A stretch of DNA of 33,719 nt from Bacteroidales bacterium (GCA_016933115.1 JAFGBL010000299.1:1-33719), one strand, 5' to 3'; counted from the first letter of the stretch, positions 1 to 7,670 are shown. Notes: a model not told the origin generated them from the sequence alone. Numbers and translations are program-made.

Positions 1-18
1 CTTGTAGAAGCAGCAACT

Positions 19-42
19 AACCCCGGCATTAATGCCGGGGTT
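19..42. terminator. Perfect 24-bp palindrome, possible terminator of an upstream gene
   Basis: Bases 19-42 form a perfect 12+12 palindrome with a GC-rich arm (AACCCCGGCATT and its complement). In one frame a reading frame entering from the left edge stops with TAA at 18-20, immediately before the hairpin. In another frame it runs through the hairpin and stops at TGA 52-54. The hairpin would therefore suit a terminator of a gene lying mostly outside the window. The tail (TTATAAAGG) is not a good U-run, so it could instead be a protein-binding palindrome or REP-like element. Confidence 0.45.
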
Positions 43-124
43 ATAAAGGCCTGAATAGACTTGGCTTGAGCCCATCATTTGAATTTTTTACCGGACACTA
101 ATGTATTTTAATGAGAAATATTTA

Positions 125-220
125 TTATGAATTATTGAACCCCTCCGGGATTCTTTGGCGTTATTTCCAATATCCATGGGTTCCACCCAGGGCCATTCAC
201 ATTTTACCACTTCGTGGTTT
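125..220. repeat. Tract of three short hairpins (intergenic palindromic repeat remnant)
   Basis: Three small stem-loops follow one another: 137-153 (GAA-CCC/GGG-TTC type), 177-189 (TGGGT, loop TCC, ACCCA) and 206-218 (ACCAC, loop TTC, GTGGT). Each has a triplet-sized loop. Read in one plus-strand frame the tract gives a peptide like HGFHPGPFTFYHFVV. This resembles the spurious 'FHPxLFTFNPFGV' peptides that I recall from mis-annotated intergenic repeats in other Bacteroidota; that similarity is from memory, not a search. The rest of 1-430 shows no convincing gene. Confidence 0.45.
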
Positions 221-430
221 GACATTGAATCGTTAATATCATTTGAAATCTGAAACATTCACACATTAAAACCTATATGCACCTGATAGCTATTGTACGA
301 CTATTTTCCATGAAATATTCAGCCAGCACATCAAAATAAAATTTAGCCTGAACCTGGTATTTTTATCCATATTGCTCAAATTACAGAAAGTTTTATTTAA
401 TTTCGTCATTCGTCACTTATATAAATTCCG

Positions 431-916
431 GTGAGAAGAATTCTATTTGTCCTTGGTTTTAGCATCATGGTTTCATTTTGCCATAGCCAGCAAATATTCC
501 TGCTTGAAAAGCCGGGAACCGTCAATAACAAAAAGTACTACTCAGGTGATGCGATAAAAATAAAAACCATTCATCCGGATACCATTTTAAGCGGAAAAAT
601 CACAGGCATCAACGACTCCAGTATTATTGTAGGTTACGCGAATGAAGTTTTTATCGGCAATATCAATTACATCGTCAGGGGGAGGTGGGGATTTTCTTTG
701 TTGCAAAAAGTTTTTCTATCGGCTGGGTTTGCCTATGTTGTTATCGCGACTTTCAACGGCCTGATCAACAACGATAAACCCATTGTCGACGAACAGACCC
801 TGATTATCAGCGGAAGCCTGTTGGTGGCAGGGGTCATACTTACTCCCATCACCACAAGAAAGCATAAAATCGATAGCAAGCATTGGCGGGTTAAAATTCT
901 TGATTTTTCGAAATAA
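431..916 (+). CDS. Secreted/envelope protein of unknown function
   Basis: This is a 161-aa protein that I do not assign to a family. It starts with GTG; an in-frame TAA sits at 422-424, so no longer start exists. The next ATG (468) would remove most of the signal peptide, so GTG is preferred. Residues 1-19 look like a signal peptide (basic start, hydrophobic core, SFCHS-QQ cleavage region). A polar beta-rich stretch follows (residues 20-85, with DTILSGKITGINDSSIIVG). Two hydrophobic segments come next, around residues 92-108 and 122-140, so the mature protein is probably membrane-bound. This layout resembles small Bacteroidota envelope proteins with a short 'setting/receptor-like' beta domain, but no function is supported. 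A weak promoter-like pair (TTG 372-374, TAATTTCG 398-405) lies upstream. Confidence 0.7.
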   Translation: MRRILFVLGFSIMVSFCHSQQIFLLEKPGTVNNKKYYSGDAIKIKTIHPDTILSGKITGINDSSIIVGYANEVFIGNINYIVRGRWGFSLLQKVFLSAGFAYVVIATFNGLINNDKPIVDEQTLIISGSLLVAGVILTPITTRKHKIDSKHWRVKILDFSK

Positions 917-934
917 CCCCCAACTATTAACTTA

Positions 935-968
935 TTGGCTAAATTTTAACACGATTATTTTATATTTG
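935..968 (+). promoter_or_regulatory. Putative Bacteroidota-type promoter for the haem-binding gene pair
   Basis: A perfect TAnnTTTG -7 element (TATATTTG, 961-968) lies 29 nt before the ATG at 998. A TTGG (935-938) stands 22 nt upstream of it as a possible -33 element. Spacing and sequence fit the known Bacteroidota primary-sigma consensus. Inferred from sequence only. Confidence 0.5.
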
Positions 969-997
969 CATCCTAAATCAACAAAACTATTTCTGCT

Positions 998-1411
998 ATG
1001 AAAAACCACCTTAACAGACTGTTTGTGCTTTTGCCGGTAGTGGCCGTTTTCGTGATCGTTCTCTCATCGTTTGATACAAATTCAATTACAAGATCTGGCC
1101 CTGGAAATCAGGAAGACACCTTTGTGATCCCGGATGATATCCAGGGTATTTTTGATAAATCATGTTTCGGCTGTCATAATGTTGACTCCAAGTCCGATAA
1201 AGCCAGGAAAAAATTGCTACTCGATCAGTTGCACGATTTATCAAAAGCCAAGCTAGTTGCTGCTTTGGGTGATATCAAGGACATTGTTGGGGAGGGTAAA
1301 ATGCCACCCGATAAATTTCTTGAAAATTATCCTGATAAAGCGCTAACCCCAGAAGAAGCAGATAAACTGAAAGCATGGGCTGAAAAAACCGCTGACGAAC
1401 TGGTTAATTAA
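998..1411 (+). CDS. Haem-binding domain protein (single CxxCH cytochrome-like)
   Basis: This 137-aa exported protein has one c-type haem attachment motif, CFGCH (Cys56, Cys59, His60). An N-terminal hydrophobic segment (residues 9-24) is a signal peptide or membrane anchor. Downstream come GEGKMPPDKF (a Met-Pro-Pro motif that usually supplies the distal side) and a helical C-terminus, LTPEEADKLKAWAEKTADEL. This layout matches the Bacteroidota haem-binding domain family (Haem_bd, PF14376), small periplasmic proteins presumed to act in electron transfer. The next gene, 7 nt downstream, encodes a second protein of the same family, so the two are probably co-transcribed from the promoter at 935-968. 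Redox partner and function are not shown by the sequence. Confidence 0.85.
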   Translation: MKNHLNRLFVLLPVVAVFVIVLSSFDTNSITRSGPGNQEDTFVIPDDIQGIFDKSCFGCHNVDSKSDKARKKLLLDQLHDLSKAKLVAALGDIKDIVGEGKMPPDKFLENYPDKALTPEEADKLKAWAEKTADELVN

Positions 1412-1418
1412 GGCTTAA

Positions 1419-1880
1419 ATGAAAAAATGGAGAAATACCATCGCTTTCATCGCATTGATAATTTTTATCATTCTCCAGTTCATTCCTTATGATAAACAGA
1501 TGAACCGTCCGGTGAAAGGGCAGGACTTGTTTGAAACCGCTACCATACCTGAAGACATTGGGCAATTGATCAAAAGTGCTTGTTACGACTGCCATTCACA
1601 ATTCGTCCGGTTTCCCTGGTATGCCAATATTGCCCCGGTTTCGTGGCTGGTGGCCAAGGATATCAGGGAAGGCAGGGAAAGTCTGGATTTCAGTGTTTGG
1701 AACACCCTGCCCAAAAGGGAACAGTTAAAATTACTGGATGAAATTGCAGAAGAAGTCATTGAAGGAACCATGCCGATCGACATATACAAAGTAATGCACC
1801 TCGAAGCCCGGCTCACCGATGAACAAAGGGATTCGATCGTCAGTTGGGCCGATTCGTTTGCCGAGGATTTACTGGAATAG
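1419..1880 (+). CDS. Haem-binding domain protein (second copy)
   Basis: This 153-aa protein has an N-terminal membrane anchor (about residues 7-22, IAFIALIIFIILQFI) and a single haem attachment motif, CYDCH (Cys55, Cys58, His59). The following SQFVRFPWYANIAPVSWLV is typical of the Haem_bd family (PF14376). Further family features are EGTMPIDIY and a terminal LTDEQRDSIVSWADSF helix. It is more canonical than the preceding paralogue, which lacks the FPWYANIAP block. The two genes are 7 nt apart, indicating an operon and probably a gene duplication followed by divergence. The gene ends only 16 nt from the stop of the convergent pnp gene; I see no terminator hairpin in that gap. Confidence 0.88.
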   Translation: MKKWRNTIAFIALIIFIILQFIPYDKQMNRPVKGQDLFETATIPEDIGQLIKSACYDCHSQFVRFPWYANIAPVSWLVAKDIREGRESLDFSVWNTLPKREQLKLLDEIAEEVIEGTMPIDIYKVMHLEARLTDEQRDSIVSWADSFAEDLLE

Positions 1881-1896
1881 TTTTATTTGGAATCTC

Positions 1897-2721
1897 CTAT
1901 ACTTTAGGGCTCATATTCTGGATCATTTCTTTAATGACGAGAGTCATTTTCGGTTCCACCATGCTCGCGGCATCGATCACGTCATCATGAGAAATTTCCA
2001 CGATCTTCCCTTCAACTCCCAGGTCGGAAATGACCGAAACGGCAAATACCGGCAACGACATATGTCGTGCGACGATGGCTTCCGGAACCGTTGACATGCC
2101 CACGGCATCCGCACCCAAAGTCCTGATGTAGCGGTATTCGGCAGGAGTTTCAAAGGTAGGTCCGGTTACAGCCGCATACACTCCCACCTGGAAATGGATG
2201 TTGTGCACACGAGCTATTTTGGTGAATTGCCGGATGATCTTTTTATCGTAGGCTTCGCTCATGTCGGGGAAACGGGGCCCCAGCCCGGTATCGTTCCGCC
2301 CGATCAGCGGATTGTCGCCCATCAGGTTGATATGATCTTTAATGACCATAAGGTCACCGATCTCATACTCCTGGTTCACACCGCCTGCAGCATTGGAAAG
2401 GATCAACAACTCAATCCCCAGCATCTTCAGGACCCGGATCGGAAAAGTGAGTTCCTGCATGGTGTATCCTTCATAATAATGAAACCTGCCCTGCATGGCC
2501 ACCACCTTCTTACCGCCGAGTTTTCCGAAGATCAGTTGTCCTTCATGGCCTTTTACTGTGGAAAGAGGAAAATTCGGAATGTCCTTATAGGGAATTGTAC
2601 CCTCCACATTTATTTCCTTGACCAATCCGCCCAAACCGGTTCCCAGCACAATCCCGATGCGGGGTTTGTAGTCAATCAGGCCATGGATATAATCAATCGT
2701 CTCTTTTATTTTTTCTAACAT
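1897..2721 (-). CDS. pnp: Purine nucleoside phosphorylase (trimeric, PNP-I type)
   Basis: This 274-aa enzyme has the normal length for the trimeric PNP/MTAP family. It phosphorolyses purine nucleosides to base and (deoxy)ribose-1-phosphate in the purine salvage pathway. Diagnostic blocks are GTGLGGL (phosphate loop, residues about 27-33), GRFHYYEGYT, LSNAAGGVN, and GPTFETPAEYRYIRTLGADA followed by VGMSTVPEAIVARH. Glu191 corresponds to the base-contacting Glu201 of human PNP. The residue 42 positions later, matching human Asn243, is Asp233 here (VISDLG), which may widen specificity toward 6-aminopurines. The gene overlaps the end of lpxK by 29 nt, so the two are translated from one transcript; the lpxK-pnp order is, as I recall, common in Bacteroidota. 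Confidence 0.95.
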   Translation of the reverse strand: MLEKIKETIDYIHGLIDYKPRIGIVLGTGLGGLVKEINVEGTIPYKDIPNFPLSTVKGHEGQLIFGKLGGKKVVAMQGRFHYYEGYTMQELTFPIRVLKMLGIELLILSNAAGGVNQEYEIGDLMVIKDHINLMGDNPLIGRNDTGLGPRFPDMSEAYDKKIIRQFTKIARVHNIHFQVGVYAAVTGPTFETPAEYRYIRTLGADAVGMSTVPEAIVARHMSLPVFAVSVISDLGVEGKIVEISHDDVIDAASMVEPKMTLVIKEMIQNMSPKV

Positions 2722-3808
2722 TGTTAAGTATTATTTCATTGAACTCTCTCCTGTCTTCCCTGTGGATCACAATTTCGATCGGAATGTAATACACCGGGAA
2801 ATTTTTCAATGTTTTCATCAGTTCCGGATCCCTTAAACGTACCGAATCCTTTTCGGTTGTGACCAGGATTTTATTTCGCGTAATGATGTTCTCAAATCTC
2901 TCAATGATCCGGATGATATCCTTTTGTACATAGGAATGATGATCCGGGAATTTCATCACTTCCAACTCATCACACATATTTTTCAAATACATTTCAAGCG
3001 GATAGGTATTGGCAATTCCGGCCACCAGCAAAATGGTATTGAATCTGGCATCTTTATCGGGATCTGCCGCTTTTTTAATCCCTGGCAGCGGAACCGGATT
3101 TTGATGCCTGATGTAGGAAAAAAACAGTTTCTGGTTTGGTGCGGGTTTCAACTGCTCGTCGATCCTTCTGCGGGTAATGGGCGAGAGCACTTTGGAAGTT
3201 TTGGTAACGATAATGATGTCGGCCCTTTTGGACCCGCTCCTGAACTCCCTGAGATTGCCGGTGGGAAGGACATAATCACTACAATAAAGTTGATGAAAAT
3301 CGGTGAGCAGGATGGAAATGCCCGGCTTTACATATCTGTGCTGAAAGGCATCGTCAAGGATCACCACATCTGTTTCGGGTTTTAGCTTCAATAACTTTTC
3401 GATCCCCCGTTTTCTTTTTTCGTCGACCGCCACTTCCACCTCCGGAAATTTGGTTTTGAACTGGAACGGTTCGTCACCCATTTGTTTGGCGTCGCTTTTT
3501 TCATCCGCCAAAATAAAACCTTTCGACTTCCTTTTATAACCGCGACTAAGGGTAGCCACTATAAAATCCTTTTTTAAAAGGTTCACCAGGTACTCCACAT
3601 GCGGCGATTTGCCGGTGCCGCCGGTTGACAGGTTTCCCACTGAAATAACAGGGATATCAAAGGATTTGGAAGGAAGGATGTTCCAGTCGAACAGTTTATT
3701 GCGGAGCCATACGGCCAGGCCGTAAAGCAAGCTGAAAGGGAACAATATGATGCGCAGGAAAACCACAGGGTAAAAATACGAATTGTTTTCCAAGTTCAAA
3801 AGATACAT
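2693..3808 (-). CDS. lpxK: Tetraacyldisaccharide 4'-kinase (lipid A kinase)
   Basis: LpxK phosphorylates the 4' position of the tetraacyldisaccharide-1-phosphate lipid A precursor at the inner face of the cytoplasmic membrane. The 371-aa protein shows the family pattern. An N-terminal hydrophobic, membrane-associated helix (about residues 14-34) is followed by PVISVGNLSTGGTGKSPHVE, with a Walker A-type P-loop (Lys67), then TLSRGYKRKS, and the LDDAFQHR signature (Asp152/Asp153, His157). C-terminal blocks include LLVAGIANTYPLEMYL, FPDHHSY and TTEKDSVRL. The start at 3808 gives the usual N-terminus. It is the first gene of an overlapping pair with pnp and diverges from the nif3-like gene across about 146 bp. 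This shows that the organism makes lipid A. Confidence 0.95.
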   Translation of the reverse strand: MYLLNLENNSYFYPVVFLRIILFPFSLLYGLAVWLRNKLFDWNILPSKSFDIPVISVGNLSTGGTGKSPHVEYLVNLLKKDFIVATLSRGYKRKSKGFILADEKSDAKQMGDEPFQFKTKFPEVEVAVDEKRKRGIEKLLKLKPETDVVILDDAFQHRYVKPGISILLTDFHQLYCSDYVLPTGNLREFRSGSKRADIIIVTKTSKVLSPITRRRIDEQLKPAPNQKLFFSYIRHQNPVPLPGIKKAADPDKDARFNTILLVAGIANTYPLEMYLKNMCDELEVMKFPDHHSYVQKDIIRIIERFENIITRNKILVTTEKDSVRLRDPELMKTLKNFPVYYIPIEIVIHREDRREFNEIILNNVRKNKRDD

Positions 3809-3865
3809 TCCCCCGATTTATAGTAATTTTGGCCAAAATTGAAATCTTCCAAAATGAAACGAAGC

Positions 3866-3913
3866 ATGACTGAATATTTATTAAGACACACACGACAATG
3901 ATTATTCAGTCAT
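3866..3913. repeat. 11-bp inverted repeat in the lpxK/nif3 divergent intergenic region
   Basis: ATGACTGAATA (3866-3876) and its exact reverse complement TATTCAGTCAT (3903-3913) are separated by 26 nt. They lie between the divergent starts of lpxK (3808) and the nif3-like gene (3955). The arms could be paired operator half-sites or a leader hairpin in the nif3 transcript; a TAATTTTG (-7-like) at 3824-3831 would place the hairpin in that leader. Function is inferred only. Confidence 0.4.
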
Positions 3914-3954
3914 ACGGAGTTCCATCTGACCATTGAATATTAAATTATAAACAG

Positions 3955-5049
3955 ATGAAATTATCCGACATCATTGCTGCTCTCGAAAAATTTGCACCCC
4001 CGCAATTACAGGAATCCTACGACAACTCCGGCTTGTTGATCGGTAACATTCAATCGGAGATAAAAAAAGCCCTGGTCACCGTGGATGTTACGGAAGCGGT
4101 TCTGAAAGAGGCTATCGAAAAAAAATGCAACCTGATGATCTCCCACCATCCGCTGATCTTTAAGGGTCTCAAAAGCATTACCGGTAAAAATGCAGAGGAG
4201 CGGATCATTGAAAAAGCCATCAAAAACAACATCGCCATTTATGCCATCCACACCAACCTCGACAACGTGGACCAGGGTATTAATGCTATCCTCAGCAAAA
4301 AGTTGGGGTTAAAAAATATGAGGATACTTTCACCCAAAAAGGAATTGCTCAGAAAGCTGGTCACATTTTGTCCTGCCGATCACGCCGAGAAAGTACGCAA
4401 AGCCATCTTCGAAGCCGGTGCGGGACACATCGGTGAGTACGACAGTTGCAGTTTCAATACACCCGGGACCGGCTCATTCAGGGGATCGGATGCAACCAAT
4501 CCGTTTGTGGGCGAAAAAGGGACGCTGCATTACGAGGATGAGATCAGGATTGAGACCATCTACCCGGTTTACCGGGAAAGTGCGGTTTTAAATGCCCTTT
4601 TTGAATCCCATCCCTATGAAGAGGTGGCCTATGACCTGTATCCGCTCGAAAATGTTTTCGATCGCGTTGGAGCCGGAATGATCGGTGAACTGGAAAAAGA
4701 AACGGATGAATTGGAATTTTTGAAAAACGTAAAACAAACCCTGGGAAGCGGCTGTATCCGTCACACCCGATTGCCTGGGAAAAAGATAAAAAAAGTAGCC
4801 GTATGCGGCGGAGTGGGAAGTTTTCTCATCGGTGACGCCATCAGGGCCGGAGCAGATATCTTCATCACCGGGGACATCAAATACCACGACTTTTTCCAGG
4901 CCGAAAACCACATCATCATCACGGATGTAGGCCATTATGAGAGCGAACAATTTGCAAAAGAATTAATTTATGATGTATTAATTGAAAAATTTCCTAATTT
5001 TGCAGTCCTTATTTCGGAAGGGGCGACAAACCCTATTAATTATCTTTAA
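3955..5049 (+). CDS. Nif3-like dinuclear metal-centre protein
   Basis: This 364-aa protein belongs to the Nif3/DUF34 family (YbgI/YqfO-like), which forms toroidal hexamers with a dinuclear metal site. It is often annotated as GTP cyclohydrolase I type 2-like, but the biochemical role is unsettled. Metal ligands are visible in SHHPLIFKG (His64, His65), HTNLDNVDQG (Asp103 region) and, near the C-terminus, DVGHYESEQFAKEL (His and Glu). The length is that of the long form with a PII/CutA-like insert, seen here around residues 125-235 (ending near SHPYEEVAYDLYPL). The following zinc-ribbon gene starts 11 nt downstream, an arrangement I recall as recurrent in Bacteroidota, suggesting a shared function. 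Confidence 0.92.
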   Translation: MKLSDIIAALEKFAPPQLQESYDNSGLLIGNIQSEIKKALVTVDVTEAVLKEAIEKKCNLMISHHPLIFKGLKSITGKNAEERIIEKAIKNNIAIYAIHTNLDNVDQGINAILSKKLGLKNMRILSPKKELLRKLVTFCPADHAEKVRKAIFEAGAGHIGEYDSCSFNTPGTGSFRGSDATNPFVGEKGTLHYEDEIRIETIYPVYRESAVLNALFESHPYEEVAYDLYPLENVFDRVGAGMIGELEKETDELEFLKNVKQTLGSGCIRHTRLPGKKIKKVAVCGGVGSFLIGDAIRAGADIFITGDIKYHDFFQAENHIIITDVGHYESEQFAKELIYDVLIEKFPNFAVLISEGATNPINYL

Positions 5050-5060
5050 GACAATTAGTT

Positions 5061-5870
5061 ATGGCAAAAAGCACAAAAGAAAAAGTGGACGAAAAACCAA
5101 AAGTAACTACAGAAGAAAACAATGAAGAGGAGTTTACTGTTGAACAAAAACTCATTGCACTATATACACTGCAGCAAATCGACTCACAGGTTGACCGGAT
5201 CAGGATTGTAAGGGGCGAGCTTCCGTTGGAGGTTCAGGACCTGGAAGACGAAATAGCCGGCCTTGAAACCAGGATCAACAACTATAAAGAAGAAACGGAA
5301 GTACTGAAAAAGCAGATCGTTGAGAAACAGAATGCCATCAAGGACAGTGAAGCGCTGGTGAAAAAGTACGAAGAACAGCAGATGAATGTGAGAAACAACC
5401 GGGAATATGATTCGTTGTCGAAGGAAATTGAATTCCAGACTCTCGAAATCCAGTTGAGTGATAAAAGGATCAAGGAATTCAATGCCAAGCTGGATGCGAT
5501 CAAGGAAGAAATTGAAAAATCAAACGCCGACCTGGAAGAGCGCAACAGTGATCTGAGTGTTAAAAAAGCCGAGCTCAATGATATCGTCAGCGATACCGAA
5601 AAGGAAGAAAGGGATTTGATCTCACGTTCGCAATCCAACCATAAATACATCGAAGACAGGCTCCTGACTGCTTATGAGCGTATCCGTTCAAATGCCAGGA
5701 ACGGACTTGCCGTTGTCCAGATCGAACGCGATGCCTGTGGAGGTTGTTTCAATAAAATACCCCCACAAAGCCAGTTGGACATCAGGATGCACAAAAAGAT
5801 CATCGTTTGCGAATATTGCGGGCGCATCCTCGTCGACGAAGAAATAGTGAATATGGTGACAAAAAACTAA
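5061..5870 (+). CDS. Coiled-coil protein with C-terminal zinc ribbon
   Basis: This 269-aa cytoplasmic protein has no signal peptide. Residues about 25-215 are an almost continuous charged coiled coil (e.g. LEDEIAGLETRINNYKEE). A C4 zinc ribbon follows: Cys226-x2-Cys229 (CGGC) and Cys250-x2-Cys253 (CEYC), with IPPQ between, typical of the zf-RING_7/C4-type family (PF02591). Members are predicted nucleic-acid or nucleotide-associated proteins; the specific role is unknown. It is downstream of the nif3-like gene by 11 nt, and the transcript is closed by the terminator at 5889-5923. The N-terminal 25 residues are Lys/Glu/Thr-rich and probably disordered. Confidence 0.88.
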   Translation: MAKSTKEKVDEKPKVTTEENNEEEFTVEQKLIALYTLQQIDSQVDRIRIVRGELPLEVQDLEDEIAGLETRINNYKEETEVLKKQIVEKQNAIKDSEALVKKYEEQQMNVRNNREYDSLSKEIEFQTLEIQLSDKRIKEFNAKLDAIKEEIEKSNADLEERNSDLSVKKAELNDIVSDTEKEERDLISRSQSNHKYIEDRLLTAYERIRSNARNGLAVVQIERDACGGCFNKIPPQSQLDIRMHKKIIVCEYCGRILVDEEIVNMVTKN

Positions 5871-5888
5871 AAAATTGTTTTTGCGTAG

Positions 5889-5923
5889 AAAAGAGGAGTT
5901 CATTTTGTTCTCCTCTTTTTTTT
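5889..5923 (+). terminator. Intrinsic terminator after the nif3/zinc-ribbon operon
   Basis: The 10-bp stem AAAAGAGGAG (5889-5898) pairs with CTCCTCTTTT (5910-5919) around an 11-nt loop and runs straight into a long T tract (to 5923). It lies 19 nt after the stop at 5870. The next gene starts at 5952, so that gene's promoter must overlap or abut the terminator, or else it depends on read-through. Confidence 0.9.
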
Positions 5924-5951
5924 ATTTTTATATCCGCTGAATCAATCGAAA

Positions 5952-7454
5952 ATGTTCAGATTATTTATCATATTAACTTTCGTTTTGTTATCCTTTTCAG
6001 GATTTCCTCAATATAATTATGATTTCAATGAAACCTGCCGTGAAGCTTACAGTGCAATCATCAGTCTGAAATTTGGTGAAGGAAAAGCACTGATTGAGAA
6101 GGAAAAACAACTTCATCCCGATAACAATATACCATACCTGCTGGATAATTACATTTATTTTCTCACCATTTTTATCGGGGAAGAAGAGGCTGTTTTTAAT
6201 AAATACGACGATCAAAAGGATGTTGTATTCGAGCGGTTGAAAGCAGGTGATAAAAACTCACCTTATTACCGGTATTGCCTGGCACTGGCCAACCTTCAAT
6301 GGGCAGTTGCACGAACCAAGTTCAATGAATATATTTCGGCCACTTTCGAAATCAACCGGGCCTATAGGCTACTTGAAGATAACAATGAAGAATTCCCTGA
6401 ATTTCTCCCGAACCTGATTAACTTAGGGTTATTGCATACATTGATTGGAACAGTCCCCGACAACTATAACTGGATCAAACGGCTGGTAGGTGTTGAAGGT
6501 ACGATTGACCAGGGTGTGGATGAGATATTGAAAGTGTTGGATGCATCATTAACACAGGAAGAATATAAGCATTACAAAGCCGAATGCCTTTTTTACCTGA
6601 GCTTTATCCAGATCAACCTGATGAGCACCAAGGAAAAAGCACTCGAATATCTGGAAATTATAGAACGGGATAGCTCCAATCTGGAAAATCCTTTGGCCAT
6701 TTATGCCATTTCAAGGGTATACATGGACAATGGAATGAATGATCAGGCCATTAAGATATTACTAAATCGACCGACCGGCCATCATTATTATCCATTTTAT
6801 TTTTTGGATTACCTCACCGGGCTGGCCAAACTTCACCGGCTCGATGCGGATGCCAATAAATATTTCTATAAATATGTCATCAATTTTAAGGGCATTAATT
6901 ACATCAAAGAGGCGTACCAAAAAATTGCCTGGTATTACCTGATCAATGGAGATCAGAACAAATATGAAGAGAATATCGACAAGGTTAAAAAATACGGCAG
7001 CGATATCGTAGATGCCGATAAACAAGCCCTTCGTGAAGCCGAACGAAAGGACATACCCAACCCACATCTTCTGAAAGCAAGGTTATTATTCGATGGCGGA
7101 TATTACGAAAAAGCGCTGGATGCACTGTCATTCGGAAATTCATCCGGTTTCCTGAGAAATTCGACGGATTCGCTGGAATTTACCTACCGCCTGGGCCGTA
7201 TTTATGATGACTGGGGGAAACCAGACGAAAGTATCCCATACTACCAAAGAACCATTGAAAAGGGTGCCGAATCACCCACCTATTTTGCAGCCAATTCAGC
7301 ATTACGATTGGGAATTATTTACGAAAACAAAGGTGATTATGAAAAGGCCGGTTATTATTACGACAAGGCCCAATCAATGAAAAACGAGGAATACAGGAAC
7401 AGTATCAATCAAAAAGCCAAGGCCGGGGAACAAAGAATTGAAAATCATCTTTAA
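5952..7454 (+). CDS. Exported tetratricopeptide-repeat protein
   Basis: This 500-aa protein has an N-terminal signal peptide (about residues 1-20, MFRLFIILTFVLLSFSGFPQ). The remainder is alpha-helical and TPR-like. The N-terminal half (residues 25-210) has a distinctive block, GLLHTLIGTVPDNYNWIKRL followed by VGVEGTIDQGVDEI, reminiscent of IML2-type/DUF3808 TPR proteins; I infer this from pattern only. The C-terminal half holds clearer TPRs, such as DSLEFTYRLGRIYDDWGKPD and LRLGIIYENKGDYEKAGYYY at about residues 400-480. It is predicted to be periplasmic or outer-membrane associated and to mediate protein-protein contacts. It stands alone between the terminator at 5889-5923 and the long upstream region of the giant protease gene; no terminator hairpin is seen after it. 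Confidence 0.82.
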   Translation: MFRLFIILTFVLLSFSGFPQYNYDFNETCREAYSAIISLKFGEGKALIEKEKQLHPDNNIPYLLDNYIYFLTIFIGEEEAVFNKYDDQKDVVFERLKAGDKNSPYYRYCLALANLQWAVARTKFNEYISATFEINRAYRLLEDNNEEFPEFLPNLINLGLLHTLIGTVPDNYNWIKRLVGVEGTIDQGVDEILKVLDASLTQEEYKHYKAECLFYLSFIQINLMSTKEKALEYLEIIERDSSNLENPLAIYAISRVYMDNGMNDQAIKILLNRPTGHHYYPFYFLDYLTGLAKLHRLDADANKYFYKYVINFKGINYIKEAYQKIAWYYLINGDQNKYEENIDKVKKYGSDIVDADKQALREAERKDIPNPHLLKARLLFDGGYYEKALDALSFGNSSGFLRNSTDSLEFTYRLGRIYDDWGKPDESIPYYQRTIEKGAESPTYFAANSALRLGIIYENKGDYEKAGYYYDKAQSMKNEEYRNSINQKAKAGEQRIENHL

Positions 7455-7559
7455 AAATTTCTCAATTTAATCCTTTCTTATTGCTTCTTTTTTATATTTA
7501 TATATACATTAAATCTATATGTAATTAATATCCAAGTTTTTGTAAACCAGACAAAATAC

Positions 7560-7590
7560 TTGACAATTTAATTTTATTTTCATATCTTGG
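7560..7590 (+). promoter_or_regulatory. Putative promoter of the giant secreted protease gene
   Basis: TTGACA (7560-7565) and TATCTTGG (7583-7590; seven of eight matches to TAnnTTTG) are separated by 17 nt. The pair would start transcription near 7597, giving a leader of about 74 nt before the ATG at 7671. The surrounding 7455-7646 region is very AT-rich and shows no other feature. Confidence 0.4.
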
Positions 7591-7670
7591 CACCAATTAT
7601 ATTTCAGGTTTGCTTATAATTAATTAGCCATATTTTTTCCTGTTGATTGAAAACAATAAAACCAACCGAT

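Noticed and set aside
2194-2718. 174-aa open frame antisense to pnp, and similar frames opposite lpxK (2924-3385)
   Set aside because: They lie fully inside genes with unmistakable family motifs, have no plausible domains and follow codon-shadow composition.
7647-7670. TTG start at 7647 for the giant protease
   Set aside because: It adds KTIKPTD before a complete signal peptide that begins at ATG 7671; the ATG is the better start.
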